Of a DNA stretch of 64,000 bases, positions 24,476 through 33,443 are shown in pieces. The notes beneath the pieces were generated by a model. That model had not been told where the DNA came from. It made no database searches and saw only the letters and a list, made by a program, of their open reading frames with translations. The position numbers and the translations under genes were made by a program. Each line of letters opens with the position of its first letter. Within the stretch, counting starts at the first letter, position 1. The stretch comes from Actinoallomurus soli (GTDB lineage Bacteria; Actinomycetota; Actinomycetes; Streptosporangiales; Streptosporangiaceae). The stretch lies in the NCBI RefSeq assembly GCF_024055715.1, contig NZ_JAMXMV010000019.1, positions 1 through 64,000 on the forward strand. The letters run 5' to 3'.

Positions 24476-25747
24476 CTAGTTGATCAGCAGGCTCGTTTCC
24501 CAGCCTCCGGAAGTCCCGGTCGCCAGGGTGTGCAGGACCAGCGCGGTCCCGGCGTTCCCGTCGATGAGCCCCGGCGTCTGCCCGACACGGGAGGCGTCGA
24601 CCGTGGCCAGGAGCGTGTCGAGCAGGCCGGGCAGCCGGGCGCCCAAGTCGGCAGAGAGCGCGTCGCCGGCGGCGCACCAGGTGGTGGCGATCAGACCGGC
24701 CCAGCCGTGGCAGAGCGCGGCGTCGGTGAGCCGGGCGAGTTGCGGCGGGTCGCAGAGGCATCGGGTGAGGGCCTGTTCGGCGTGGCGTTGCCGGTCCCGG
24801 TCGCCGAGGGCTTGGGCGGCGAGCTGCTGGGCGCGGGCGATGCCGGGGGTGCCGTAACACCAGGACGGCCGGGTCGGGCCGGTGCGGGCGGACCGGCCGG
24901 CCCGCAGGTCGGTCAGGGTGACCCGCTGCGGCCACCCGGGTCCCGTAGGGGTGTCGTAGCGCCAGGCGTCCAGCCACTGGCAGATCCGATGGATGGCGGT
25001 GGCCTGCCCGTCGACGGTGACGCCTTGCCGCATCGCGAGGGCGAGCAGCGCGAGAGGACCGCTGATCCCGTGGGCCATGCCGAGGTCGGCGTGCCCGCCA
25101 CGGAAGACGTCCGCGGGCCTGCCGTGGGGGATGTCGCTGGTCCACCAGCCCGGTGCTGCGTGCCCGGCTTCGTCGTCGGCGGGGAGTGGTTCGGTCAGCC
25201 GCACCAGGTAGGTCAGCACCTGGCGGCTCAGCGGTCCGTGTGGGTCGCGGTGCAGTAGGTAGGCGCCGAGTCCGGTCAGGCCGCGTACGAGGTCGAATTC
25301 GGCTCGGCTGGGGCGTGCCGCGGCGGCGATCCGGGCGGCGGCCGCCTGCAGGCGGGTCTGCACCAGCGCGGTCACGGCGGCGTCCAGCTGCTGCTCCGCC
25401 TTCGGATACCGGCCCGGCGGGGCTGTGACGGTGATAGCGAAGGCGACGGCGGGTGCCCCGTGCCATAGACCGGCGTTGGGTCCGGCGCTGATGTCCTCGC
25501 CGGCGGCATGCGCCAGCCACTGGTGGGCGCGGCCCCAGCCGCCGAGACCGGCGCGCGCGCGACAGCCGTGCAGAATAGCGACGCCTGCGGCTCCCTTGGA
25601 CAGGGACTGGCCCGGCCGGTGGGTGTCCGCAGGGCCCCGGTGTGTTCCGCAGGGCGGGGGGACGGCGAGGGCGTCTGACAGGCGGGCGGCGAGTTGGTGG
25701 GCGGCGTGCCGCTGCCGCGCGGACAGGACCTCGGTGAGCGAGCTCAT
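24476..25747 (-). CDS. LanC-like lanthionine cyclase
   Basis: A 423-residue LanC-family protein. The zinc ligands are present in SWCYGTPGIA (Cys near 294) and LCHGWAG (Cys-His near 345). The inner-barrel glycine motifs recur (SLSKGAAGVAILHG, DLVRGLTGLGAYLL, MAHGISGPLALLALAM). It would add Cys thiols to dehydrated Ser/Thr to close lanthionine rings. Its ATG overlaps the LanB stop (ATGA), so it belongs to the same operon. The enzyme looks intact although the upstream LanB gene is not. Confidence 0.9.
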   Translation of the reverse strand: MSSLTEVLSARQRHAAHQLAARLSDALAVPPPCGTHRGPADTHRPGQSLSKGAAGVAILHGCRARAGLGGWGRAHQWLAHAAGEDISAGPNAGLWHGAPAVAFAITVTAPPGRYPKAEQQLDAAVTALVQTRLQAAAARIAAAARPSRAEFDLVRGLTGLGAYLLHRDPHGPLSRQVLTYLVRLTEPLPADDEAGHAAPGWWTSDIPHGRPADVFRGGHADLGMAHGISGPLALLALAMRQGVTVDGQATAIHRICQWLDAWRYDTPTGPGWPQRVTLTDLRAGRSARTGPTRPSWCYGTPGIARAQQLAAQALGDRDRQRHAEQALTRCLCDPPQLARLTDAALCHGWAGLIATTWCAAGDALSADLGARLPGLLDTLLATVDASRVGQTPGLIDGNAGTALVLHTLATGTSGGWETSLLIN

Positions 25748-27792
25748 CGCTGCTCCTCGGCGGTGTCGTGGCGGGCGATCCAGCTGAGGGCGGCCGCGCG
25801 GGCGAGTCGGTCGCAGAGCTGTTCGGCGTCGGGATCGATCCCGCGGGCCCGGTTGTGGTGCAGGTGCAGCAGCGATCCGGTCACCGCGGCGGCCGTCACC
25901 GGGGTGCCGCCGGTGGCCAGGCGCTCGGTGTAGGTGACGACCGCGTCACGCCGAACCTCCCAGGCCTCGATCAGCGTGCCGAGCTCGTGGAAGGCCACCG
26001 GAGCGTTCGGCGGGCCGGCCAGTCGGAGGGTGTCGCGGACGAGACCGCGGTCGAGCGCCGGCGCCGGGGCGGTGCGCATGGTGGCGACGAGCCAGCGCAT
26101 TCCGGTACGGCGGTCTCCTGCCAGAGCGCAGGTCAGATCGATCATGCTGACAGCGGTGAGCACACTGGGATGGGCCTCGCGCCTGGCGGTCAATGCCTGT
26201 ACCTGCGCGACGGCGGCCGCGGAGTCGGCGGCGAACAGAGCTTCGGCGGCGGCCTGAGCCGTGCCCGAGCCGTAACGGGCGGTCTCCGGGTGGTAGGTGT
26301 CCAAGACCAGATCAGTGGCCAGGCCGCGTCGCCGTAGCTCAGCTGTCCAGGATCCGACCCGGGAGGCGGCCTCGCCGTACTCCTCAACGCGGCGCAGGTG
26401 AAGGCGGAGCCGCAGATGGGGGCGAGGGTCCCGGTACCGGATGAACCACCACATCGGCGCAGGCTCCCAACCGGCCAGGAGGTCCGGCACCGCTCGGGTG
26501 AGGATCGTGTCGAACACCTCCGGGTGCCCGTACACCTTGGCGAACAGCACGTCGCCCCCAGGAAGGACACCGTCCTGGTGGTCGACCAGCGGCAACGGGC
26601 CAGGACGGTTCACGACGGCGGGCGCCGGACCCGAGGGTGTGGACGACGCGATGGGGACGACGAGCTCGTGGGCGCGACCGCCGAACCATCCATGGTCGGT
26701 GGCCGACGTCGCTTCGGACACCACGGTGGTCTGCCCTCGCTTGGTGGTCTTGTCCAGGTGGTCCCGCAGCACCGCGCGATCCATCGGCGCGTCCAGATTC
26801 AGCCGCAGGAGACGATCGGACTCACCGACGCTCACGGTGGCCGGGAGGCCGAGACGCTCGCGTAGGGCGCTCAGCGCGGCGTCCCAGACCGGGCCGGGCG
26901 CCTCCGGGCCGGGGAGCGCGGCTGCGGAGATGCGCCACCGCGCCGGGGCCAGAACGGTGCGACCGGTACGGATGCGGGGCAGGAATGGCATGCAACCGGC
27001 AGGTCCCCAGGCGAACGGTGTCAGCGCGGCGTGCCGGGTGCGGGCGAGCTCGAAGACGAACCGGGCGAGCGGCGGCAGGGCGTGCCGGGCCGGCGCGTGG
27101 GCCAGCAAGGGCTCGACCATCTGTTGCCGGGACCGCGACAGGAGGTACAGGGCGTGGAGGTCTGCGGTGACCGCGAGATCGGGGAGGCAGAACCGTCCGG
27201 GTTCTTCAGCACGGTGCTCGGCGAGCGTGAGGATGTCGGGCAATAAGCGCGGTGCGCAGGTGAGGTTCTCTACGCGTGGATGCACGGGCGGAAAGCACAG
27301 CTGCGCGGCGATCGCCCCGTCGACACTGACCGGCAGTCGGCGGAACACACCGATCATCCGCTGCTGGTCCTCATCGGGCAGCAGGTCGAGGAACCGGCCG
27401 GCCAGGGCCGCCGCTGTCCGGCCCATCCCGACGACCATCAGCGTGAACGCTCCTTCGGCCAGCGCGGCCATCGTCGGCGCGGCCACCTCGACGCACAGGG
27501 CCGCGTGCGGAGCAGGCCGCGGTTGGATCGCCTCTCCCGCCGTCAAGGTGTCGATGAGGTGGTCATCGAGGACGACTTCGCGGGCACCGTCCAGGGCCGC
27601 TTGCTGGGCCAGCGCCAGCAGGCGTTGATCCCGCTGCGACATCGGCGCCGCCTGGCTCTGCTGCTCTGGGTTCGCGTAATGCGTGGGATACCCGAGGCCG
27701 GCCACCGGATCGATGAGCCGATCGAGAGGGACGACCGCGCTCTGCGCGTATCGACCGTGAACTGCGAGCGCTGCCGAATGATCTGCTGCCAA
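25744..27792 (-). pseudogene. lantibiotic dehydratase (LanB), N-terminal third missing
   Basis: The frame encodes the last ~680 residues of a LanB-type glutamyl-tRNA-dependent dehydratase. It opens at VPLDRLIDPVAGLGYP, which in complete ~1000-residue enzymes lies about one third in. It continues through MSQRDQRLLALAQQAALDG, PLARFVFELARTRHAALTPF, and the C-terminal elimination domain (LFAKVYGHPEVFDTIL, MWWFIRYRDPRPHLRLRL). A TTG at 27792 is the only start-like codon and has no good ribosome site. Upstream the sequence turns into an alpha/beta-hydrolase fragment in another frame. A deletion therefore removed the glutamylation domain's N-terminus, and activity is unlikely. Confidence 0.85.
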
Positions 27793-27839
27793 CCGGCCCG
27801 AGCAGGAAGCGGCGTACCGCCCGTTGAAAGGGCGCGGCA

Positions 27840-28246
27840 GCGGTCACCGAGTGGCGTGACGTGTAGAAAGCAGTGATTCCGCCACCGAAGCTGGCACCGA
27901 TGACGTTCACCGGACCGCTGCCCCTCTCGGCACGGGCGTGCTCTACGGCGGTGCGAATGTCGCTCACGACGCCCGAGATCGTGAGGTCTTCCTGTCGGCC
28001 GTCGCTCTCGCGATGCCCACGGAAGTCGGAGCGCAACGATGGCAGGGTGGCTTCGGCGATTCCCTCGGCCAGACGCGTGAAGAAACCGCCTTCATCCCGC
28101 GTGACACCAATCAGGCACAAGTCGGGGCTGGAGAACAGGCCGGCGGCGACGGTCCCCGGTTCCCTGTGGGCCAAGAACCGACGGACTGGTGCAGTAATAC
28201 GAGGAACGATCGTTCGGAATCTTGACATATCGCTCTGCTCTGACAT
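27840..28246 (-). pseudogene. alpha/beta hydrolase, 5' fragment
   Basis: About 130 residues match the N-terminal half of a serine-hydrolase of the alpha/beta fold: DLCLIGVTRDEGGFFTRLAE, LPSLRSDFRGHRESDG, and the nucleophile elbow IGASFGGGITAFY. After TSRHSVT the homology ends and the remaining frame is a shadow of the LanB fragment. The Asp and His of the triad are lost. The junction falls between about 27795 and 27840. The fragment is divergent, with a 96-base gap, from the WXG100 gene. Confidence 0.7.
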
Positions 28247-28342
28247 CGTCTGGTAGCGCTGTAAATGACGAGGGGGCGTCGACGCAGATGCGGCGTGGAG
28301 CCTACTGCCTACCGCCGGGGCCCCAGGGCCGGAGAGTGACGG

Positions 28343-28639
28343 ATGAGTAACCGGATCGTGGTCGATCTGTCGAAGGTGGAACAGGCGATCAGCGGGTTCG
28401 AGCGCGTGTTAGCCGCGTTGCGGAGACACTTGGCCGACTTGGATCGCGATCTGCAGGCATCCCTGGCGTCATGGGACGGGGATGCGGCGAGTGCGTACTG
28501 GGTGGCCCACAACGAATGGCAGGCGGCGGCCGCCGACATGGCCGAGCGGCTGGCGTCATTGCGCGGGACGCTGGTGACCGCACACGGCAACTACCGCACG
28601 TCTCTCCAGACCAATGTGACCATGTGGGACGTCGTATGA
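28343..28639 (+). CDS. WXG100-family type VII secretion protein
   Basis: A 98-residue helical hairpin protein with WDG at the turn (ASLASWDGDAASAYW) between two amphipathic helices, the WXG100 signature. It would pair with the downstream toxin protein for export by a type VII (ESX-like) system, which must be encoded elsewhere as no EccC-like gene is in the window. GGAGAGTGACGG precedes the ATG. The stop overlaps the toxin gene start (ATGA). Confidence 0.88.
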   Translation: MSNRIVVDLSKVEQAISGFERVLAALRRHLADLDRDLQASLASWDGDAASAYWVAHNEWQAAAADMAERLASLRGTLVTAHGNYRTSLQTNVTMWDVV

Positions 28640-30051
28640 CGGGCGGACCGCTGCCGTGGTCCCCGCCACAGCCGTGGCATCCCCCCTTGGTCGCTCCCTC
28701 ACGCGTCGAGGTGAGCCCGGAGATGGTGGCGGGCGCGGCGGCGAAGTTCGCCGTCGGTCAGCACGACCTCATCGATGCGTGGATGCGCCTGCAGGGCGCC
28801 CTGGAGGCCAACCGGGGAATGGCGGGCGACGACAAGGCCGCGCACACGTTCAACGACAAGTACGCGCCTGCCGTGCAGGCCGTATGGAAGGCCTTCCGGC
28901 AAGCCGTCGTCGTGCTCGGTGGGACCTCTCTTGGTCTCACGCAGACCGCGAACAATCATCTCAAGGCTGATCACCACTCACGCGCAGATGGTCGACAGGG
29001 ATCCCCCGGGCTGCTCGGCCCCAACGAGGTCTATCCGGACGTATCGATGGCGGCGCCTGCAGACGCCATCGGACCGGCGGCAACGGGCCCCTACTTCGGC
29101 GCGAACAAAATCCTGGCGGTGGTGTTGGCGGGGTATTGGCCGGCCGCTCACCCCAACGACCTCGAGAGTGCGGCCGGCGCCTGGCGGAACGCGGCGAGCG
29201 AGGTCATCAAGGTCGCCGACTGGTTGAACTGGGCCATCGGTCAGTTGACCGACTCGACCAAGACCCGTGACTTCGCCGCTATCCAGAAGTATTGGACGAC
29301 GGTCTACCGGCCCGGCGACGGACACAGCCTGTTGGGCGGGCTCGCCAAGTTGTGCAACGCACTCGGCGATGCCTGCGATGGCTTCGCGAGCGCCACCTGG
29401 AGTGCCCAGAACAAGATCAATCTAATCGTCAGCGCCCAGGAAGTACTCATCCTCCTCACCGCCGGGGCCGAGAACGTGATCGCCCGCGTCACCGCCGCCC
29501 TCGACCGGATCGCCCGGGCCAGTGTGACGGCAGTCGCGCGTGTCACCGGACGCACTATCACTGCGGAGGTCGTCGCCGAACTAGAGGCCGCTACTGCAGG
29601 CACCCCAAAGGTCGAACCGATCGAGGCGAATTTCAACGCCACCGTCGGTAAGGCCCTAGAAGACGAGATGGCCGCGGCAGATGGCGTGAAATCCGAAGGG
29701 AACCTGAGTATCACGGCAGCGAACCCATCGGACTCTGAGGTCAAAGCCGCCGAGTATCTCGCGGCACAAGGCCACGAGGTGATCCTGCGAGATCCTGTAG
29801 GCACCAGGGCCGGTGGCATGACGAGCGACCTGCTGGTGGACGGAGAACGCTGGGACGTTTACACACCGAAGAGCTCGAACCCCAACAGGATCGTCAGCGC
29901 GGTGGCTTCGAAGGGTAGTCAGGTGCACGGCGGCGGTGTCATCCTAGATCTGTCACAAACAAGCGTCACCCCTGAGGACCTTGGGAACATACAGGCCCGT
30001 ATAGCCGGGACGGGTGGTCGCGTGAGCAAGATAGTAGTGATGCCCAAATGA
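28636..30051 (+). CDS. polymorphic toxin with CdiA-type tRNase C-terminus
   Basis: A 471-residue protein. The first ~300 residues are a helical WXG/LXG-like secretion region (VSPEMVAGAAAKFAVGQHDL..., LESAAGAWRNAASEVIKVADWL) with an Ala-rich linker. The last ~110 residues (EVKAAEYLAAQGHEVILRDP, GGMTSDLLVDGERWDVYTPK, SAVASKGSQVHGGGVILDLS, GRVSKIVVMPK) match the PD-(D/E)xK-type tRNA-nuclease domain found at CdiA C-termini, with Asp in SDLLVDG and the D-x-Y-x-x-K of WDVYTPK as likely catalytic positions. Start ATG 28636 overlaps the WXG100 stop. It would be lethal to neighbouring or related cells lacking immunity. Confidence 0.85.
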   Translation: MTGGPLPWSPPQPWHPPLVAPSRVEVSPEMVAGAAAKFAVGQHDLIDAWMRLQGALEANRGMAGDDKAAHTFNDKYAPAVQAVWKAFRQAVVVLGGTSLGLTQTANNHLKADHHSRADGRQGSPGLLGPNEVYPDVSMAAPADAIGPAATGPYFGANKILAVVLAGYWPAAHPNDLESAAGAWRNAASEVIKVADWLNWAIGQLTDSTKTRDFAAIQKYWTTVYRPGDGHSLLGGLAKLCNALGDACDGFASATWSAQNKINLIVSAQEVLILLTAGAENVIARVTAALDRIARASVTAVARVTGRTITAEVVAELEAATAGTPKVEPIEANFNATVGKALEDEMAAADGVKSEGNLSITAANPSDSEVKAAEYLAAQGHEVILRDPVGTRAGGMTSDLLVDGERWDVYTPKSSNPNRIVSAVASKGSQVHGGGVILDLSQTSVTPEDLGNIQARIAGTGGRVSKIVVMPK

Positions 30052-30317
30052 GCAAGATACGTTGCGTATGCAAAACGATCCTGAGCACGAGCGGGGAAAT
30101 CCCTAATCCCATCGAGTGGAAGGTGATGTCAGACTCGAAGTTCGATGAATTCTCAGGATCGGTCGATGCTGAGGAGATCTATCGATCATGTGGTTCGATC
30201 TTCCGATGCCCCACGTGTGGTCGCCTTTGGGTGTTCTGGAACGATCTCGGCGAAGATCCTCAGCTGTATGCGCCGGAATCGATCGAACAACTGGATGATC
30301 ACATCGATGAAGGGTGA
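30048..30317 (+). CDS. putative immunity protein with a zinc-ribbon-like pattern
   Basis: An 89-residue acidic protein whose ATG overlaps the toxin stop (ATGA), the standard position of a cognate immunity gene. It contains CVC near residue 6 and CPTCGRLWVFW near 54-64, so four or five cysteines could bind zinc. It has no signal peptide and no membrane segment, as expected for a cytoplasmic tRNase inhibitor. The assignment rests on position and size; the family itself is not one I can name. Confidence 0.7.
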   Translation: MSKIRCVCKTILSTSGEIPNPIEWKVMSDSKFDEFSGSVDAEEIYRSCGSIFRCPTCGRLWVFWNDLGEDPQLYAPESIEQLDDHIDEG

Positions 30318-30358
30318 GTCGGACAGGTTCCCCCACTTGCCACCTGAACATCGAGCGG

Positions 30359-30434
30359 CCTACTGTGTGATCACTTCGACGAGGCGCTCGCCCAAAGGTA
30401 TGCCGCAGAGCGGGAGCGTCCCACCTCGATGAGG
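30359..30434 (+). repeat. 76-bp direct repeat, copy 2
   Basis: The second copy (72 of 76 identical) lies 41 bases after the immunity gene. In the same frame as copy 1 it encodes LLCDHFDEALAQRYAAERER then PTSMR and a stop (TGA 30435-30437), but there is an in-frame stop 12 bases before it and no start codon, so this copy is a fragment. Confidence 0.95.
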
Positions 30435-30489
30435 TGATGGAGGGGCGGCAGGTTGTATTCGTCGACCCTTCCTCTCGGAGGTCTCTGTC

Positions 30490-31335
30490 ATGAACGTCGG
30501 TATCGGTCTGCCCATCGGCGACCCGGCTCTCCTGCTCGACTGGGCGCGGCGCGCTGACGCCGGGCCGTTCAGCACGCTCGGCCTGCTCGACCGGCTCGTC
30601 TACGACAATCCCGAGCCCCTGGTGGCGCTCGCCGTCCTCGCCGGCGCGACGTCCCGTGTCCGCGTGCAGACCGAAGTGCTGCTGGCTCCGCTGCGCGACA
30701 CCTCGCTGCTCGCCAAGCAGGCCGCCACGCTCGACCGGATGTCCGGGGGACGGCTGGTCCTCGGTCTCGGGGTCGGCGGGCGCGAGGACGATCACCAGGT
30801 CGCGGGCGTGGACCTGCGTACGCGCGGGCGGCGTCTCGACGAGCAGCTGGCGGTGATGCGCCGCATCTGGTCCGGCGAGCCGTACGGCGACGGGGCCGGG
30901 CCGATCGGACCCGCGCCCGCTCGTACCCGCGGGCCTGAGGTGCTGTTCGGCGGGTTCAAGCCGGTCGCGCTCGAACGGGTCGCGCGCTGGGGGGACGGGT
31001 TCCTCGCCGCCGCGGCACCGTCGTGGGCGGGCGGGCTGTTCGACACCGTCCGTACGTTCTGGAAGGAGCACGGGCGGGACGGCGAGCCGCGCATCGTCGC
31101 GCAGGTGAACGTCGCGCTCGGCTCGCAGGACGTGATCGACGACGCGCGTGCCCGCATGGGCGCGTACTACGCGTTCAGCGGCATGGCCGATCGGATGGTC
31201 GCCGGGATGCTCACCACGCCGGGCGAGATTCGCGACGCGATCGCCGCCTTCGCCGACCTCGGCGCCGACGAGGTGATGCTGTACTGCTACGGGCTCGATC
31301 CGGCCCAGGTGGACCGCCTCGCCGACGTCCTCTGA
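30490..31335 (+). CDS. LLM class flavin-dependent oxidoreductase
   Basis: A 281-residue luciferase-like monooxygenase fold protein. It shows FSTLGLLDRLVYDNPEPL, RVRVQTEVLLAPLRDTSLLAKQ, the conserved TLDRMSGGRLVLGLGVGGRE, and a C-terminal DLGADEVMLYCYGLDP. Members use reduced FMN or F420; the substrate is not inferable. It starts 9 bases after GGAGG and lies just right of repeat copy 2, the first gene outside the accessory segment. Confidence 0.88.
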   Translation: MNVGIGLPIGDPALLLDWARRADAGPFSTLGLLDRLVYDNPEPLVALAVLAGATSRVRVQTEVLLAPLRDTSLLAKQAATLDRMSGGRLVLGLGVGGREDDHQVAGVDLRTRGRRLDEQLAVMRRIWSGEPYGDGAGPIGPAPARTRGPEVLFGGFKPVALERVARWGDGFLAAAAPSWAGGLFDTVRTFWKEHGRDGEPRIVAQVNVALGSQDVIDDARARMGAYYAFSGMADRMVAGMLTTPGEIRDAIAAFADLGADEVMLYCYGLDPAQVDRLADVL

Positions 31336-31604
31336 GGACTCCGGCAAGGCGGAGCGGGAACGGTTCCACTCGCGCGGACCGCAGACCGCAGACCGCGGGC
31401 CGCGTGGCCGCCCGGCGAGGGCGACCGCGCGGCCGCCGGTCACGCCCCGACCCACTGGGGAGATCATTTCGTTACCGACCGCGCCCGAACGGATCGCAGG
31501 GAGTGAGCGTCAGACTCGCCGACGAGAGATGATCTTGGTGCCTGACCTGCTCACCGGATCTCTCGATCGGGCATGGAGGGTTCGGCGGTGTGGAGGAGCG
31601 CGCG

Positions 31605-33263
31605 GTGACCAGTCGAGTTCTGTTGCCCGGCGACCCACGGCGCCTCGGTCCGTACGAGCTGACGGAGCGTCTGGGGGCGGGCGGGCAGGGCGTCGTCTAC
31701 CTGGCCAGACGTGCCGACGACCCCGGGGAGTACCCGCGGCGTCTCGCGGTGAAGATGCTCCGCCAGGACCTGGCGATCGACGACGCGGCGCGCGCCCGTT
31801 TCGTACGGGAGGTCGCGGCGGCCAAGGAGGTCGCCCGGTTCTGCACGGCGCAGGTGGTGGACGCCGACGTGACCGGCGACCGGCCGTACATCGTCAGCGA
31901 GTACGTCGACGGCCCGTCCCTGCAGCGGCTGATCTCGGAGAAGGGGCCGCGGGACGGCGCCGACCTGGAACGGCTGGCGATCGCGACCGCGACCGCGCTC
32001 GTCGCCATCCACGAGGCCGGGATCGTGCACCGGGATTTCAAACCGCACAACGTCCTGATCGGCCCGGACGGGGCGCGGGTGATCGACTTCGGCATCGCGC
32101 GCGCGTTCGACGCCGCCGCCACGATGCCCGGTCAGGTCTTCGGCACCCCGCCGTACATGGCGCCCGAGCAGCTGAGCGGCGGTGTCATCACGACCGCCAC
32201 CGACGTCTTCGCCTGGGCGTCGACCGTCACCTATGCGGCCTGCGGGCACCCGCCGTTCGGGAAAGACACCTTCGAGGCCGTCGCCGCCCGCATCCTGACG
32301 CACGAGCCCTTCCTCGGCGGTCTGGAGAGTCCGCTGCGCGATCTCGTCGCCGACTGCCTGGCCAAGGACCCCGCCGACCGCCCGTCGGCCCAGCAGGTGC
32401 TGCTGCGTCTGCTCCGGCGCAGCGAGGTGGTCGCCAGGCCGGCCGGTGACGTGCCCGCCGGCGCACCGGCCACCACGGTCATGCTGGCCGCGGGCACCGC
32501 GCTCGCCGACCCCACGGGGACCGCTTCGCTGCCGAGCGCTCTCCCCGGGACGCTCGGTGCCGCCGGTTCCGGCCGGAGCGCGGCGGACGTACCGTCCGGG
32601 GACGCCATCGCACCGGCGCCCGGTGAGCCCGGCCTGGAGACCTCGCCGTGGTCCCGGCAGACGCCGCCCGGGGAGGGGACCGCGTCCGGCGAGACGCACG
32701 GCGCGGCGAGGCCGGGCCGCCGGAGGCGGCGCGTGGTCGTCCTGTGCTCCGTGGCGGTCGCCGTCGTGGCCGTCGCGGCGGCGACCGTGGTTCCCGGCCT
32801 CGTCCATCGAGGAGGACCCGGCGCCACCGAGGCGAAGGCGGTCCGCAGGCTCCTGGGCTCGCATCTGGCGGCGGGGGACCCGCTGGCCGGAAAGCTCGCG
32901 GCGACCTGCGACGACGTCGCCGCCTCGATCCCGGCCTTCGCGCGGCTCGTGGCGGACCGCCGGCGGGAGTCGGCTCAGGCGAGCGCCCTGCGGGTCGACC
33001 GGTTGCCGCACGGCGCCGCGCTGCGGCAGGCCATCGCCGACGCGTACCGGTTCTCGCTCCAATCCGATCAGGCCCACCTCGCGCACGCGAAGTACGTCGC
33101 GTCGCTGGGCTGCGGCCCGCGGAACGCGCCGAACTCCGAGTACCTGCGGCAGGCGACCGCCCTCGACGACCGTGCCGCTGCCGCCAAACGGCGGGTCGTC
33201 GGGCTGTGGACCCCGATCGCGCGGAAGGAACACCTGCCGGTCTACCAGTGGAACCAGCTCTGA
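31605..33263 (+). CDS. membrane-anchored serine/threonine protein kinase
   Basis: A 552-residue PASTA-less Ser/Thr kinase. The kinase domain covers about 14-275: glycine loop LGAGGQGVV, AVKML (ATP Lys), HRDFKPHN catalytic loop (Phe where Leu is commoner), DFG in VIDFGIA, and GTPPYMAPEQ. A Pro/Ala/Gly linker leads to one membrane helix (VVVLCSVAVAVVAVAAATVV, about 381-400). A ~150-residue extracytoplasmic domain rich in Arg/Ala follows (RRLLGSHLAAGDPLAGKL ... KEHLPVYQWNQL), of no recognised family. GTG 31605 has GGAGGA 7 bases ahead; the GTG at 31590 does not. Confidence 0.9.
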   Translation: MTSRVLLPGDPRRLGPYELTERLGAGGQGVVYLARRADDPGEYPRRLAVKMLRQDLAIDDAARARFVREVAAAKEVARFCTAQVVDADVTGDRPYIVSEYVDGPSLQRLISEKGPRDGADLERLAIATATALVAIHEAGIVHRDFKPHNVLIGPDGARVIDFGIARAFDAAATMPGQVFGTPPYMAPEQLSGGVITTATDVFAWASTVTYAACGHPPFGKDTFEAVAARILTHEPFLGGLESPLRDLVADCLAKDPADRPSAQQVLLRLLRRSEVVARPAGDVPAGAPATTVMLAAGTALADPTGTASLPSALPGTLGAAGSGRSAADVPSGDAIAPAPGEPGLETSPWSRQTPPGEGTASGETHGAARPGRRRRRVVVLCSVAVAVVAVAAATVVPGLVHRGGPGATEAKAVRRLLGSHLAAGDPLAGKLAATCDDVAASIPAFARLVADRRRESAQASALRVDRLPHGAALRQAIADAYRFSLQSDQAHLAHAKYVASLGCGPRNAPNSEYLRQATALDDRAAAAKRRVVGLWTPIARKEHLPVYQWNQL

Positions 33264-33443
33264 CGTCGGCCCTGGACGGCCTTCCCGGTGCCCCCGGCTT
33301 CTCGGCGGGGCTCGTCAGGAGCGCGGGGAGGCGGCGGCGCGGAGGACGGCGGACCGCTCCTCGGGAGTCGGGTCGACCTGGGTGTGGGCGGTGAAGCCGA
33401 CCCCACGGCCCCGCGTCGCGGGCGACGGCGTCGACCTCGATGA

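Noticed and set aside
22300-28300. FxLD lanthipeptide precursor gene
   Set aside because: I looked for a short peptide with FxLD and Cys/Ser/Thr-rich tail on both strands of the locus and saw none; it probably lay in the deleted segment.
33264-33443. Possible gene remnant on the - strand (VGFTAHTQVDPTPEERSAVLR-like)
   Set aside because: A coding-like stretch can be read, but it needs a frameshift, has no start and no recognised family; kept as a note only.
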